64,000 nucleotides of DNA from assembly GCF_000364165.2 (NCBI RefSeq), contig NZ_CP097810.1, forward strand, positions 2,172,130 to 2,236,129, in the 5' to 3' direction. Positions within the stretch are counted from its first letter, which is position 1. The number at the start of each line of letters is the position of its first letter. Of this stretch, positions 1 through 9,461 are shown piece by piece. The DNA comes from Clostridium sp. MD294. GTDB taxonomy: Bacteria > Bacillota > Clostridia > Lachnospirales > Anaerotignaceae. The translations under genes and the position numbers were made by a program. The notes below the pieces were generated by a model. That model ran no database searches. It was not told the origin of the DNA and saw only the letters and a list, made by a program, of their open reading frames with translations.

Positions 1-778
1 GGTTCATACAATTTGTACCTACTTCTTTCCACATATAAGGAATAGCATCTAATCTAAAAATATCAATTCCTTTATTTGCCAATGTAAGTAAAACTTCCAC
101 AATTTTATTAAATACTTTTGGATTTGCATAATTCAAATCCCATTGAAATTCATAAAAACGTGTCATAACATATTTTTTAATGTCATCATAATAAGTAAAA
201 TTTTTAGGTGCAACACCTGGAAAAATTTCCGTCATTGTTTTTTCATATTCTTTTGGAATAACGTCATCATCAAACATGAAATACATATTTTCAAAATCTT
301 TATTCCCTTTTTTACACTCTTGTGCCCATATATGTTCTTTTGCAGTATGATTTAATACAAAATCAATGCAAGTACGTATTCCCTTTTGTTTTAACATTTT
401 TACTACTTTTTGAAGCTGTTTCATATTTCCTAGACGTGGCTCTACATTCAAATAGTCTGAAACAGCATAACCTCCGTCGTTGTTGCCCTCTCTTGATTTT
501 AGGAGAGGCATAAAATGTACATATGTGATACCTAATTCAACAAAATAATCTATTTTTTTCTCCATTTCATATAAGTCATTACAAAAACGGTCTACATATA
601 GCATCATGCCAACCATTTTTTCAGATAAATACCAATCGTTTCCTAATTTATCTTGTTTTAATAGCCATGATGGTCTATCCGTTTTTGCTTTTTCAATAAT
701 GTCTAAAAGCTGGTTATAACACAAATCAGTATTTTTATTTTTTCCGTATATGTCATAATAACTCTGCTTCCATTCCAT
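1..778 (-). CDS. Amylosucrase-like GH13 glycosidase, C-terminus cut by window edge
   Basis: The gene starts at ATG 778 behind AGGAGAG and runs off the left edge, leaving 259 N-terminal residues. The order of motifs matches the amylosucrase branch of alpha-amylases (GH13_4): an N-terminal helical part, then LGITYVHFMPLLK (about 83-95), NDGGYAVSDY (about 101), DFVLNH (139-144) and FRLDA (241-245), whose Asp244 is the expected nucleophile. Enzymes of this group act on sucrose or related alpha-glucosides, either transferring or hydrolysing the glucosyl unit; the exact substrate cannot be read here. There is no signal peptide, so it should be cytoplasmic. It is the last visible gene of the operon holding the ABC permeases and binding protein, which suggests it processes the imported sugar. 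Confidence 0.85.
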   Translation of the reverse strand, partial: MEWKQSYYDIYGKNKNTDLCYNQLLDIIEKAKTDRPSWLLKQDKLGNDWYLSEKMVGMMLYVDRFCNDLYEMEKKIDYFVELGITYVHFMPLLKSREGNNDGGYAVSDYLNVEPRLGNMKQLQKVVKMLKQKGIRTCIDFVLNHTAKEHIWAQECKKGNKDFENMYFMFDDDVIPKEYEKTMTEIFPGVAPKNFTYYDDIKKYVMTRFYEFQWDLNYANPKVFNKIVEVLLTLANKGIDIFRLDAIPYMWKEVGTNCMN

Positions 779-810
779 AATCTGCCTCTCCTATCATCAT
801 TTTACAAAAC

Positions 811-1662
811 TTATTTTACAGCACCATTTACAACACCATTAATAATTTGTTTTTGACAAACAATATAGAATAATAATATTGGTATTAATGCAAGTATGTA
901 AGATGCAAATGCTAAGTTGTAATTTGTACCAAATTGTGTCTGGAAATTCAACTGTGCTAATGGTAATGTATTTTTACCTGTACCAGACATAATAACAAGT
1001 GGTGTCATAACATCATTCCATGTACTCATTGCTGTCAATACTGCTACTGTTGCGTGCATTGGCTTCATCATAGGGAATATAATTGTCCAATAAATTTTCC
1101 ATGTGCTTGCACCGTCTACTCTTGCTGCTTCTTCAATAGCAACAGGAATATTTGTTAAAAATCCTTTATAAAGCATTACATTTAAAGGCATATAAAATAC
1201 AACATAAGAAAGTATAACACCTAATCTGTTTGCTATGCCCATTTGAGCAGTTTGTTTTACCAAAGGCATCATCAATATAGCAAATGGTACAAACATACCA
1301 CTTACAATAAACATATAGATAATATTGTAAGCCTTACTTTTTTTCATACTTCTGCCTATAGCATATCCTGCCATACCATGTATTACAACAGCTAATACTA
1401 CTGTTGCTACTGTAATTAAAAGACTATTTCCTAAAGAATTCCAAAAATCTGTTACTCTCATTGCTTCTTGGAAATTAGCGAAACTCCATTGTGCAGGCAA
1501 TGACAATGCACCTGAAATATCATTTGTCATTTCAGAAGGTTGTTTCATAGAAATGATAACAGCCATATATAGTGGGAAAAATATAGTTAAGCAACCCAAT
1601 ATCAATAATATTGTGACTGGCCAGTTGACTGCTCTTGTTTGTTTATTGCCTTTGCTCATCAT
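811..1662 (-). CDS. Sugar ABC transporter permease, MalG type (CUT1)
   Basis: This 283-residue integral membrane protein has about six hydrophobic segments and the cytoplasmic EAA loop EEAARVDGASTWKIYW at about residue 178, which docks on the ATPase. That loop and the length are typical of the MalG-like permease of CUT1 carbohydrate importers. It overlaps the stop of the upstream permease by ATGA (start 1662, upstream stop at 1659), indicating translational coupling, with AAGGAGG just upstream. It would form a heterodimer with the 1659-2531 product, receive sugar from the 2533-3849 lipoprotein and be powered by the MsmK-type ATPase at 5343-6455. The substrate is probably an alpha-glucoside, inferred from the neighbouring GH13 and GH31 enzymes. 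Confidence 0.93.
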   Translation of the reverse strand: MMSKGNKQTRAVNWPVTILLILGCLTIFFPLYMAVIISMKQPSEMTNDISGALSLPAQWSFANFQEAMRVTDFWNSLGNSLLITVATVVLAVVIHGMAGYAIGRSMKKSKAYNIIYMFIVSGMFVPFAILMMPLVKQTAQMGIANRLGVILSYVVFYMPLNVMLYKGFLTNIPVAIEEAARVDGASTWKIYWTIIFPMMKPMHATVAVLTAMSTWNDVMTPLVIMSGTGKNTLPLAQLNFQTQFGTNYNLAFASYILALIPILLFYIVCQKQIINGVVNGAVK

Positions 1663-2531
1663 AACTGTTCCTCCTTTTTATTCATAACTGTCATCTGTAC
1701 AACTGAAATTACTACAATAACTACGAAAAACAAAAATGCGTTAGCACTTTGGAAACCAAACTGTCCACCACTCATACCATTGTTATAAATCAAATAAGAA
1801 ATAGACTCTGTACTTTGAGATGGACCACCTTTTGTTAATGCCATAACTTGGTCAAATACCATTAAAAAGTTTTTCATAGAAAGCACCATATTAATACCAA
1901 AGAAAGGTATAATTAGCGGGAATGTTAAATCTTTGAATTTTCTCCAGCCAGTAACGCCATCTATAGCACCTGCTTCATAAATATCTTCTGGAACAGTTTG
2001 TAAACCAGAAATATAAATAATTGTGTTCATGGCGATTGCTTGCCAACAGCCAACAATAACGATAGCAATCCATGCTTTTGATACACTAGAAAGCATACTA
2101 CTGCTTAATGCTTCAATGCCAAGTGATTGACCTACTACTGGAAGTACATATGTAAATATAAAACTAAATATATAACCAACTACTAATCCACCTAATACGT
2201 TAGGTACAAAATAAATACCTCTTAATACACTTTTACCTTTTATTTTGCTATTAAGTCCCATTGCAATAATTAAGCTAATTACATTTGTCAATATAGTACC
2301 TAACAAAGCATATTTAAATGTAAACAAATAAGATTTTGCTACACGTGCATCTGTAAATAAATCAATGTAATTTCTTAATCCTACCCATTCATAAGAACCA
2401 TAGCCTTTAAAATTAGTAAAACTATATATAAAACCTTTTATCAATGGTAATGTATTAAAACATACAAACAAAGCTACTACTGGAATTGTAATAAGAAGAA
2501 ACGTACGTTCTCTATCTTTATCGCCTCTCAT
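1659..2531 (-). CDS. Sugar ABC transporter permease, MalF type (CUT1)
   Basis: This 290-residue permease has six predicted membrane segments and an EAA loop, EAGAIDGVTGWRKFKDLTFP, at about residue 186. It is the partner of the MalG-type protein. It lacks the extra N-terminal membrane segments and large periplasmic loop of E. coli MalF, as is usual in Firmicutes. The start ATG lies behind GAGGAGAATAAT and one base after the stop of the binding-protein gene, so the three transport genes form a tight operon in the order binding protein, MalF-like, MalG-like, followed by the GH13 gene. Confidence 0.93.
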   Translation of the reverse strand: MRGDKDRERTFLLITIPVVALFVCFNTLPLIKGFIYSFTNFKGYGSYEWVGLRNYIDLFTDARVAKSYLFTFKYALLGTILTNVISLIIAMGLNSKIKGKSVLRGIYFVPNVLGGLVVGYIFSFIFTYVLPVVGQSLGIEALSSSMLSSVSKAWIAIVIVGCWQAIAMNTIIYISGLQTVPEDIYEAGAIDGVTGWRKFKDLTFPLIIPFFGINMVLSMKNFLMVFDQVMALTKGGPSQSTESISYLIYNNGMSGGQFGFQSANAFLFFVVIVVISVVQMTVMNKKEEQL

Positions 2532-2532
2532 A

Positions 2533-3849
2533 TTATTCTCCTCCTTCTGTTAACTTTTCAGGGTGTTCAGAGTAAAATTTCTGTACTTTTGCAATCAAAT
2601 CTCTGTTATATCTTGCCCAATCTGCATCAAATTTTGTAAGGAATGTATCTGTAGCATTTTCACTATTATCTACTAAATAAGTTTGTATCATAGCATCTAC
2701 AGCCATTTCAGCAGGATAATGGTGGTCTTGATAATCTGCCATTTTATCATTTTCAATATATGGTTTCATACCATCTAACATAGATGGAAGTTCAAAATCT
2801 CCTTTTTTACATGGTACTGCACTTTGGTCATCTAAATAAGTTTGAATGTTTTCATCTTCATATAGGAAATTAAGCACTTCATATATTGCTTCTTTTTTGT
2901 CTTCATTTCCTGCCATAACAGACCACTGTAAGTCATTACCAGAGTTCAAAACATTTTCTTCTTTGTTATTACTTGCTGGGAATACAAAAGAGTCAATGTT
3001 AATATCTGGATTAACAGATTTTATTTGTGGTACTGCATAGCTTCCTATAACATACATTACAGACTCTCCTCTTGCAAATGCAGTACAAGCATCATTATAA
3101 CTATAAGCAACTGGGTCTGGCTGAGCATATTTTAAAAGTGACTTTGTAATTTCTGCTACAGGTCTATAACCTTCAGAAAATGTTGCTAAACCTGCATTTA
3201 CTTGTGAACAAATTTCAGCATCTGCCACATCTACTGCAATAGCATTCCATGGTGCTAATGTAGTCCATGTATCTCTAAAACCAAAATACAAAGGCTGCAT
3301 ACCTTTTTTCTGTATGTCTTCACAAAGTTTATAAAATTCATCTAATGTTTCTGGAATTTTCCAACCATTTTCATTAAAGATATCTTTGTTATACAATACA
3401 CCTGCAGCATTTGCCATATAAGGAACTGCATATATTCCATCTAAAGGAATAAACTCTAATTGTTTGTTAATTTTCAAATAAGAGTCCTTTATGTTTGACA
3501 GTCCTTCAAAATCTGAAATATCCATAAGCATTTCAGCATCTAAGAAATTAGAATAATTGATGTCGCCACCAATACCTATAATTTCTGGATAATCCTCTCT
3601 GACAAATCTTGTTTTCAATATTGTCATCGCATCATTAGGAGAATCAATCACCAACTCAATATTATCATGGGTTGCATTAAATTTTTCCTCCAAAGCCTCA
3701 AACGCTTTTACCGCTTCAGGTTTGTATTGCACAATTTCAATCACTGTCTTTCCAGACGCTGTTTCTGTGCTACAACCTGACAGTAGTGCAGTTGAAAACA
3801 TTGCTCCTATTAGAAGAATACTGCCAACTGTTTTCATTCGTGATTTCAT
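2533..3849 (-). CDS. Sugar ABC transporter substrate-binding lipoprotein
   Basis: This 438-residue extracellular solute-binding protein of family 1 is the first gene of the sugar transport operon. The N-terminus MKSRMK, a hydrophobic stretch and the lipobox LLSGC (Cys26) show a lipoprotein anchored on the outer face of the membrane. The mature part has features of maltose/multiple-sugar binding proteins, such as the AVPYMANAAGVLYNKDIF segment near residue 140 and a Trp/Tyr-rich C-terminal lobe. The start ATG 3849 follows GAGGAGGAAATTTTT. Its promoter lies in the 3939-4051 element, oriented toward this gene. Ligand identity is inferred only from context (alpha-glucosides). Confidence 0.93.
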   Translation of the reverse strand: MKSRMKTVGSILLIGAMFSTALLSGCSTETASGKTVIEIVQYKPEAVKAFEALEEKFNATHDNIELVIDSPNDAMTILKTRFVREDYPEIIGIGGDINYSNFLDAEMLMDISDFEGLSNIKDSYLKINKQLEFIPLDGIYAVPYMANAAGVLYNKDIFNENGWKIPETLDEFYKLCEDIQKKGMQPLYFGFRDTWTTLAPWNAIAVDVADAEICSQVNAGLATFSEGYRPVAEITKSLLKYAQPDPVAYSYNDACTAFARGESVMYVIGSYAVPQIKSVNPDINIDSFVFPASNNKEENVLNSGNDLQWSVMAGNEDKKEAIYEVLNFLYEDENIQTYLDDQSAVPCKKGDFELPSMLDGMKPYIENDKMADYQDHHYPAEMAVDAMIQTYLVDNSENATDTFLTKFDADWARYNRDLIAKVQKFYSEHPEKLTEGGE

Positions 3850-3938
3850 AAAAATTTCCTCCTCTCTTTTTTTACCTTGCCCTTTTTACATTTTTTTGTG
3901 CTAAAACTATGTATTTTTCGCCCATAGTTTTAAATTTT

Positions 3939-4051
3939 TTATCATTATAACATATTGTTCTGTATATATTGAATAGCATCAAATCAGTGTTTTTATGGCA
4001 TATTGCTATTTTTCTAATTTTATATGCAGTTAATATGGCATTTTGGTATAT
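3939..4051 (-). promoter_or_regulatory. Promoter/operator of the sugar transport operon (copy A of an inverted pair)
   Basis: Read on the minus strand, this 113-bp stretch aligns without gaps to the plus-strand stretch 5163-5275, with about 92 of 113 positions equal by eye. The best-kept core is AGAAAAATAGCAATATG followed by CATAAAAACACT and ATTTGATG. It ends in an extended -10 (TGT then TATAAT, 3944-3949) about 95 bp before the binding-protein start. No good -35 is seen at the right distance, which fits an activator-dependent promoter. The AraC protein encoded between the two copies is the obvious candidate activator. Confidence 0.75.
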
Positions 4052-4230
4052 TTTGATATATAATATAGGGTAGTTATTAAAGATATGATTAATTTACTTA
4101 TGAAATTTACTCAATATGTATTTAAAAAACATCGAATACACAGTGCAAAATTATACACTTCACTAATGTTTTTCTGTTCGTTGTTGTTTATACTGCTTGT
4201 AGTAAAAAAAATTACGTTAGGAGAAAGCTT

Positions 4231-5097
4231 ATGGAAAAAATTATGAATAACGCCATCTTTTCAATATTTCCCAATGAAAATTTTATTGACCTTTGCCTAT
4301 ATCAATATGGTTGGGAAAAATGTACTCCTTCTCATTCTTTTGGTCCTGCTTCACGCAATCACTATTTGTTTCATTATGTGATATCAGGAACAGGTACACT
4401 TATGGCTGACAATAGCCACAAAATTACACAAAATTATCAACTAAAGCCAAGACAAGGATTTATGATTTTTCCAGGTCAAACAAATATGTATGTTGCTTCA
4501 AAAGAAACTCCTTGGGAATATATTTGGCTGGAATTTGATGGACTCCGTGTAAAAGAAGCATTAGAAATTGTTGGTTTATCTGTTAATAATCCTATTTATC
4601 GTTCTCATTCAGATGAACTACAAAACAATATGCTACATGAAATGAATTACATTGTGCATCATAGAGATTGTTCTCCTTTTCATTTAATAGGACATTTATA
4701 TTTATTTCTTGATTATCTTACTCGTTCTATTGCACCTATGTGTACAAAATGTCACAATAAACTGCGTGATTTTTATTTAAAAGAAGCAATTTCTTATATT
4801 GAATTAAATTTTCAAAATGATATTTCTGTAGAAGATATTGCAGAAAATTGTGGCTTAAATAGAAGTTATTTCGGTAAAATATTTAAAGATGCTGTTGGAA
4901 AATCTCCTCAGGAATTTTTAATCAATTATCGTATGGTAAAAGCAACAGAATTGCTTCGTTTAACACAGTTGTCTGTACAAGAAATTGGTATCGCTGTAGG
5001 TTATCCTAATGCTCTTCACTTTTCAAGGGCATTTAAAAATATTTATGGCGTTTCTCCTCGCACATGGCGTATACAAAAAGGAATTTTATTGCAATAA
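4231..5097 (+). CDS. AraC family transcriptional regulator of the sugar locus
   Basis: This 288-residue protein has an N-terminal cupin-like sensor domain (about 25-170, with the typical FHYVISGTGTL and PGQ segments) and a C-terminal pair of helix-turn-helix motifs (about 185-285), including ISVEDIAENCGLNRSYFGKIFK and SVQEIGIAVGY. The arrangement is that of AraC/MsmR sugar regulators: sugar is bound by the N-domain and DNA by the C-domain. Start ATG 4231 follows TTAGGAGAAAGCTT. The gene sits between the divergent transport operon and the msmK-like gene and is flanked by inverted copies of the same promoter element, so it probably controls both. The inducing sugar is unknown. Confidence 0.92.
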   Translation: MEKIMNNAIFSIFPNENFIDLCLYQYGWEKCTPSHSFGPASRNHYLFHYVISGTGTLMADNSHKITQNYQLKPRQGFMIFPGQTNMYVASKETPWEYIWLEFDGLRVKEALEIVGLSVNNPIYRSHSDELQNNMLHEMNYIVHHRDCSPFHLIGHLYLFLDYLTRSIAPMCTKCHNKLRDFYLKEAISYIELNFQNDISVEDIAENCGLNRSYFGKIFKDAVGKSPQEFLINYRMVKATELLRLTQLSVQEIGIAVGYPNALHFSRAFKNIYGVSPRTWRIQKGILLQ

Positions 5098-5162
5098 TTG
5101 AGTATAATCATACAAAATAGATACCTTCTATAATCTATTAATTTTTAGTAAAATGCTCTTTT

Positions 5163-5275
5163 ATATACCAAAATGCAATGTGAATTTCATATAAATATAG
5201 AAAAATAGCAATATGACATAAAAACACTTATTTGATGATATTCTATAGCAGCATATTGATATGTTATGATAATAA
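5163..5275 (+). promoter_or_regulatory. Promoter/operator of the msmK-like gene (copy B of the inverted pair)
   Basis: This is the plus-strand copy of the element seen on the minus strand at 3939-4051. It starts ATATACCAAAATGC and carries the same core AGAAAAATAGCAATATG and ATTTGATG. It ends in an extended -10 (TGT then TATGAT, 5265-5270) at the same place in the alignment as TATAAT in copy A. Transcription would begin near 5277, leaving a leader of about 65 nt to ATG 5343, so the longer reading frame beginning at 5232 cannot be the translated form from this promoter. Confidence 0.75.
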
Positions 5276-5342
5276 AAAGACAAAGAACGTTGCAATTTTT
5301 ACTAAAAATTTTATAATATGGCAAGAGAAGGAGGATAATAAT

Positions 5343-6455
5343 ATGGCAAGTATATCTTTAAAAAACATTTGTAAAAAATATCCAAATGGTTATGAGGCAG
5401 TAAAAAATTTTAATATGGAAATAGAGGACAAAGAATTCATTATATTCGTTGGTCCTTCTGGCTGTGGAAAGTCCACAACATTGCGTATGGTTGCAGGACT
5501 TGAAGATATTTCTTCTGGTGAATTGCTTATTGATGGAAAATTAGTAAATGACATGGAACCAAAAGACCGTGATATTGCTATGGTTTTTCAAAATTATGCT
5601 CTTTATCCACATATGACTGTCTATGAAAATATGGCATTTGCATTGAAACTTCGTAAAACTCCACCAGCAGAAATTGACCAAATGGTACATAATGCAGCAA
5701 AAATATTAGACCTTGAAAAATTATTAGAACGTAAACCTAGTGCTTTATCTGGTGGTCAAAGACAGCGTGTTGCTATGGGTCGTGCTATTGTTCGTAATCC
5801 AAAAGTATTTTTAATGGACGAACCTCTTTCTAACTTAGATGCAAAATTGAGAGTACAAATGAGAGCAGAAATTTCTAAATTACATCAAAGACTTGGTACT
5901 ACAATTATATATGTTACACATGACCAAACAGAAGCTATGACATTAGGAACACGTATTGTTGTTATGAAAGATGGTATTGTACAACAAATAGATACACCAC
6001 AAAATCTTTATAATCATCCTATAAATCTTTTTGTTGCTAGTTTCATTGGTTCTCCTCAAATGAACTTTTTAGATGCTATTTGTAAAATAAATGGTAATCA
6101 AGCAAGTTTAAAAGTAGGAGATTATACTATAGAGCTTCCAGAGCAAAAAGCAAAAGCGTTAGTTGACGGTGGATACGCAGATAAAACGGTAGTAATGGGT
6201 ATTAGACCAGAAGATATTTATGACTCTCAAGAAATGCTTGAAAAATTCTCAAATAGTATTATAGAGTCCACTGTTAATATTTCTGAATTATTGGGTGCAG
6301 AAGTTTATTTATATTTTGACGTTCAAGGTACAAGTTTGACTGCAAGAGTTGCTCCAACTACAGACGCTCATACTGGTTCTAAAGTACGTTTTGCTTTAGA
6401 TGTAGATAAAATACACGTTTTTGATAAATCAACGGAATTAACAATAGTAGATTAA
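5343..6455 (+). CDS. msmK: Sugar ABC transporter ATP-binding protein, MsmK/UgpC type
   Basis: This 370-residue ATPase has Walker A GPSGCGKST (37-45), Q-loop VFQNYALYPHMTVYEN, signature LSGGQ (about 135), Walker B VFLMDEPLSNLD, the H-loop in YVTHDQTEAMT and a C-terminal TOBE-type regulatory region ending near FDKSTELTIVD. MsmK-type ATPases energise one or several CUT1 importers, here most likely the permeases at 811-2531. The frame is open from 5232, but ATG 5343 follows GAAGGAGGATAATA and gives the family's standard N-terminus MASISLKN. It is transcribed apart from the permeases but from a near-copy of their promoter. A strong terminator follows at 6503-6534. Confidence 0.95.
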   Translation: MASISLKNICKKYPNGYEAVKNFNMEIEDKEFIIFVGPSGCGKSTTLRMVAGLEDISSGELLIDGKLVNDMEPKDRDIAMVFQNYALYPHMTVYENMAFALKLRKTPPAEIDQMVHNAAKILDLEKLLERKPSALSGGQRQRVAMGRAIVRNPKVFLMDEPLSNLDAKLRVQMRAEISKLHQRLGTTIIYVTHDQTEAMTLGTRIVVMKDGIVQQIDTPQNLYNHPINLFVASFIGSPQMNFLDAICKINGNQASLKVGDYTIELPEQKAKALVDGGYADKTVVMGIRPEDIYDSQEMLEKFSNSIIESTVNISELLGAEVYLYFDVQGTSLTARVAPTTDAHTGSKVRFALDVDKIHVFDKSTELTIVD

Positions 6456-6502
6456 TCATCATTTAGCATACTTTTCTAAATTATTGTATAAGATACCATA
6501 TC

Positions 6503-6534
6503 AAAAAACTTCCCTTTTGTTTGGGAAGTTTTTT
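6503..6534. terminator. Bidirectional intrinsic terminator between msmK and the GH31 gene
   Basis: Arms AAAAAACTTCCC (6503-6514) and GGGAAGTTTTTT (6523-6534) pair perfectly around an 8-nt loop. The A and T runs let it serve both convergent genes. Confidence 0.9.
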
Positions 6535-6548
6535 GTATTTATAATTTG

Positions 6549-8540
6549 TTATTCATATTTCATTGTTTTATAATTTTGTTGTTGATATTGTTTTGTAATA
6601 CCATCATCGTCGTAAAGTAAATATTCACTATTTTTATATCCATACAATTTCATATTTTCTGTATCAATTTGTTCTACATATTCCGCTGCTTGAGCAATAG
6701 GGATACAACAGCCCTTTCTTACAAACAATGCAACTTCATCTAATTCTATATCAATATAATGATATCCTTTTTGATATACATTTGTATGAATTGTTCCATC
6801 TGATAAAAATTTTATCATCATCATTTCTTCTGGCAAATACACACAACGGCCTTTAACATTTTGTGTATAAACGGGTGCAATCATTATTTCATTTCCTATT
6901 AGAAGTTGGTCTTCTATTTCTTTAGCGATTTCATCATTTTGATATACAAATGACAAAGGTTTAAAATACATATCATATTGTAATGCTGCTTTCATATATT
7001 CACTATAAATATATGGTATCAATCTGTATCTTATTTCTATTAAACGTTTAAATTCCTCTATTCTTTCAAATTGATAACATTCTTGTCTTCTTGTACCTTC
7101 TGCAGAATGGTTTCTCATAAGAGGGGTAAATATTCCAAAAGCAAGCCATCTAAGCAGCAACTCTCTTGTTGTATCTGCTCCAAAACCTCCTATATCTGCT
7201 CCTGTATATAAAAATCCGCACATATTTAAAGAAGGCATCATTTTGATATTTAATAAAAGATGAGACCACCATGACATATTATCTCCTGTCCATATTCCGC
7301 CATATCTGTGCATACCAATATAAGAAGAACGAGAAAATAATAAATATCTGCGGTTATTGTCAATTTCCTGCAAACCCTCTGCTGCTGCCCTTGTCATATT
7401 GTATCCATATAAATTATGTACTTTGTCATGTCTTATTTTTTTCCCATTTATAGTATGATAAAATGCACGATAGTCAGAAGGATTATTTGCTAAATATCGT
7501 AAATTATCTCTCATAAACCAAGTATCTTCTTTAGAAGGCTGTTTTTCAATAAATTCTTTCATATCTTTTTTTATTCTTTCAATGCCTTCTGGTGTATAAA
7601 ATATTGCTGGTTCATTCATATCATTCCAAAAACCTTCTATGCCTTTATCTGTTAAAATTTTATATTTTGAGCCGAACCACTTTCTCGCCTCTTTATTTAG
7701 TACATCTGGAAAATGGGTATCATTTGGCCATACCGCTGCAACAAAATCACTTCCATCTTCTCTTTTACAAAAATAATTATTTTTTACACCTTCTTCATAA
7801 ATAGAATAGCCCTTTTCAATTTTGACACCAGCATCTATAATAGGAATTAGTCTTAAATTATTTTGTTTCATCTCTTTTACAAATTCTTCAAAATCACTAA
7901 AATTTTGTTCATTTAATGTAAAATCTTTAAAATCCTGCATATAGTCAATATCCATATATACCATATCAATAGGTATATGGTTGTTTCTATATTCTTTTGC
8001 CACTTCTCTATAGTCTTGTTTTGTTTTGTATCCCCATCTACTTTGAGCATAGCCAAATGCAAATTTAGGAGGAATATAACTTTGTCCTATCAATTTACGA
8101 AATTGTTTTACAATGTCATAAGTATTTTCTCCTTCTATAACATAAAGTGCTACATCACAATATTCACACTCTATTTTTAATTTGTCACTATGAGTATATC
8201 CTATATCAAAACAAACAGAAGAAGGATAATCTACAAATAAACCGAAATTTTCTTTTCCTGAAATTACTATAAAATTATGTGCTCCATATAGTGAAGTTTT
8301 ATGTTCTGTGTGTTCGGGGTCATCTGTACAATTACTAATATAAATATATCCTCTTTTGTTAATGCCTCTATTATTTTGTCCTAAACCAAATATCATATCT
8401 TGTTTTGACATTTCATATTCAAAACAAAATTTTTGTTCGCAGTATACCTTGCCATATTTAGGATTACTTTCTGTTTTTTCAATATCTACTACAACGGCTT
8501 CTGTTTCAAATGGAGTACCAAAAACATATTTTTTTATCAT
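6549..8540 (-). CDS. GH31 family alpha-glucosidase
   Basis: This 663-residue glycosidase has an N-terminal beta-sandwich, a (beta/alpha)8 barrel and a C-terminal beta domain. The GH31 nucleophile motif WNDMNE lies at 305-310 (Asp307) and the acid/base region GIWTGDNMSWW near residue 420 (Asp420). Family members hydrolyse alpha-1,4, alpha-1,6 or other alpha-glucosidic bonds, releasing glucose from the non-reducing end. No signal peptide is present, so it acts on sugar already imported. It converges on msmK and belongs functionally to the alpha-glucoside locus. The exact linkage preference cannot be told from sequence by eye. Confidence 0.93.
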   Translation of the reverse strand: MIKKYVFGTPFETEAVVVDIEKTESNPKYGKVYCEQKFCFEYEMSKQDMIFGLGQNNRGINKRGYIYISNCTDDPEHTEHKTSLYGAHNFIVISGKENFGLFVDYPSSVCFDIGYTHSDKLKIECEYCDVALYVIEGENTYDIVKQFRKLIGQSYIPPKFAFGYAQSRWGYKTKQDYREVAKEYRNNHIPIDMVYMDIDYMQDFKDFTLNEQNFSDFEEFVKEMKQNNLRLIPIIDAGVKIEKGYSIYEEGVKNNYFCKREDGSDFVAAVWPNDTHFPDVLNKEARKWFGSKYKILTDKGIEGFWNDMNEPAIFYTPEGIERIKKDMKEFIEKQPSKEDTWFMRDNLRYLANNPSDYRAFYHTINGKKIRHDKVHNLYGYNMTRAAAEGLQEIDNNRRYLLFSRSSYIGMHRYGGIWTGDNMSWWSHLLLNIKMMPSLNMCGFLYTGADIGGFGADTTRELLLRWLAFGIFTPLMRNHSAEGTRRQECYQFERIEEFKRLIEIRYRLIPYIYSEYMKAALQYDMYFKPLSFVYQNDEIAKEIEDQLLIGNEIMIAPVYTQNVKGRCVYLPEEMMMIKFLSDGTIHTNVYQKGYHYIDIELDEVALFVRKGCCIPIAQAAEYVEQIDTENMKLYGYKNSEYLLYDDDGITKQYQQQNYKTMKYE

Positions 8541-8570
8541 TGTTATTCCCCTTTCTAAATTAGTATATTA

Positions 8571-9461
8571 TTATGGTTTGCATACACCACATGGTGAATA
8601 GCCTTTTAATATAAGTTCCTCTCTTGTTGCAGTATATTGTTGTCTACTTTCTGCTTTAATTGTTTTTGCACTAGAACAATCTTCTTTATGGAACTTTTTG
8701 GAATTTGTATTTAATATGTAATTTTGACTATTTATTGTAACAGTAGTACTATTTTGTTCTACACCTTGTTTACTTTCTCCAGTTTTATAATCTAGCACAA
8801 TGCCCGGTTGACTATTGTAACAAAATACATTGAATAAAATATCTTCTCCATTGTCTTCTACAGACTCTGCTTCTATTTGTACACCTGTAGCTAAAAGATT
8901 GTCGCCTTCAAAAAGAGGTGTTACTCTATATAAAACATGATTGTTTGTTTCTTTTATATAGTCTGCAACCATATTTTCAAATGGAAGCATAGCTTCTACA
9001 TTTAAGTATCTTGTTCCAGTAATCAGATTTTTTTCATTTGCATTTTCTCCTGTTAATTGAAAACCAATTAAATGACATCTGTTATAAAGATATTTTCCGT
9101 CAACATTGTCATATTTTATACTGTGCCAACCTGTTGGTTTTACATGACTAATAGAACCTCTTTCTTCCGTAGGCATAATGTCCTTTCCAATATTTGCAAA
9201 AGCAACACCACATCTACCTAAGCTGTCTAAATCACTATAACTTTCAAAAGAATTTGTGTTAAAATATTTTTGCTCAAAATTAGGCTCATTATTATTTATA
9301 ACAACATAAGGCTCTCCAGAATATTTTGGCAATGTTTCCATGCTAATGACAGTAGATGATTGTGTAGCTTGAGAAATGGCGTCTAAATTACCACAGGCTA
9401 CTGCAAAAATCAGTGTAATAAGAGTAAATAGTAAAACAATACTTTTTCTTTTTTTATTCAT
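8571..9461 (-). CDS. Exported DNA/RNA non-specific endonuclease (DNA-entry nuclease type)
   Basis: The frame is open from 9491, but ATG 9461 behind AGAGGAGG gives a normal export signal (MNKKRK plus a hydrophobic stretch to about residue 22, with Cys23 in FAVAC as a possible, weak lipobox). The body is a beta-beta-alpha-metal nuclease: YNRCHLIGFQL carries the catalytic His130 in the place of the DRGH motif, and NEKNLITGTRYLN supplies the metal-binding Asn. The C-terminus KFHKEDCSSAK...GYSPCGVCKP is a Cys/His-containing tail of the Ada-like metal-binding type often fused to such nucleases. It should degrade extracellular or envelope-associated nucleic acid. It overlaps the upstream small gene by 8 bp, so the two are translationally coupled. 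Confidence 0.88.
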   Translation of the reverse strand: MNKKRKSIVLLFTLITLIFAVACGNLDAISQATQSSTVISMETLPKYSGEPYVVINNNEPNFEQKYFNTNSFESYSDLDSLGRCGVAFANIGKDIMPTEERGSISHVKPTGWHSIKYDNVDGKYLYNRCHLIGFQLTGENANEKNLITGTRYLNVEAMLPFENMVADYIKETNNHVLYRVTPLFEGDNLLATGVQIEAESVEDNGEDILFNVFCYNSQPGIVLDYKTGESKQGVEQNSTTVTINSQNYILNTNSKKFHKEDCSSAKTIKAESRQQYTATREELILKGYSPCGVCKP

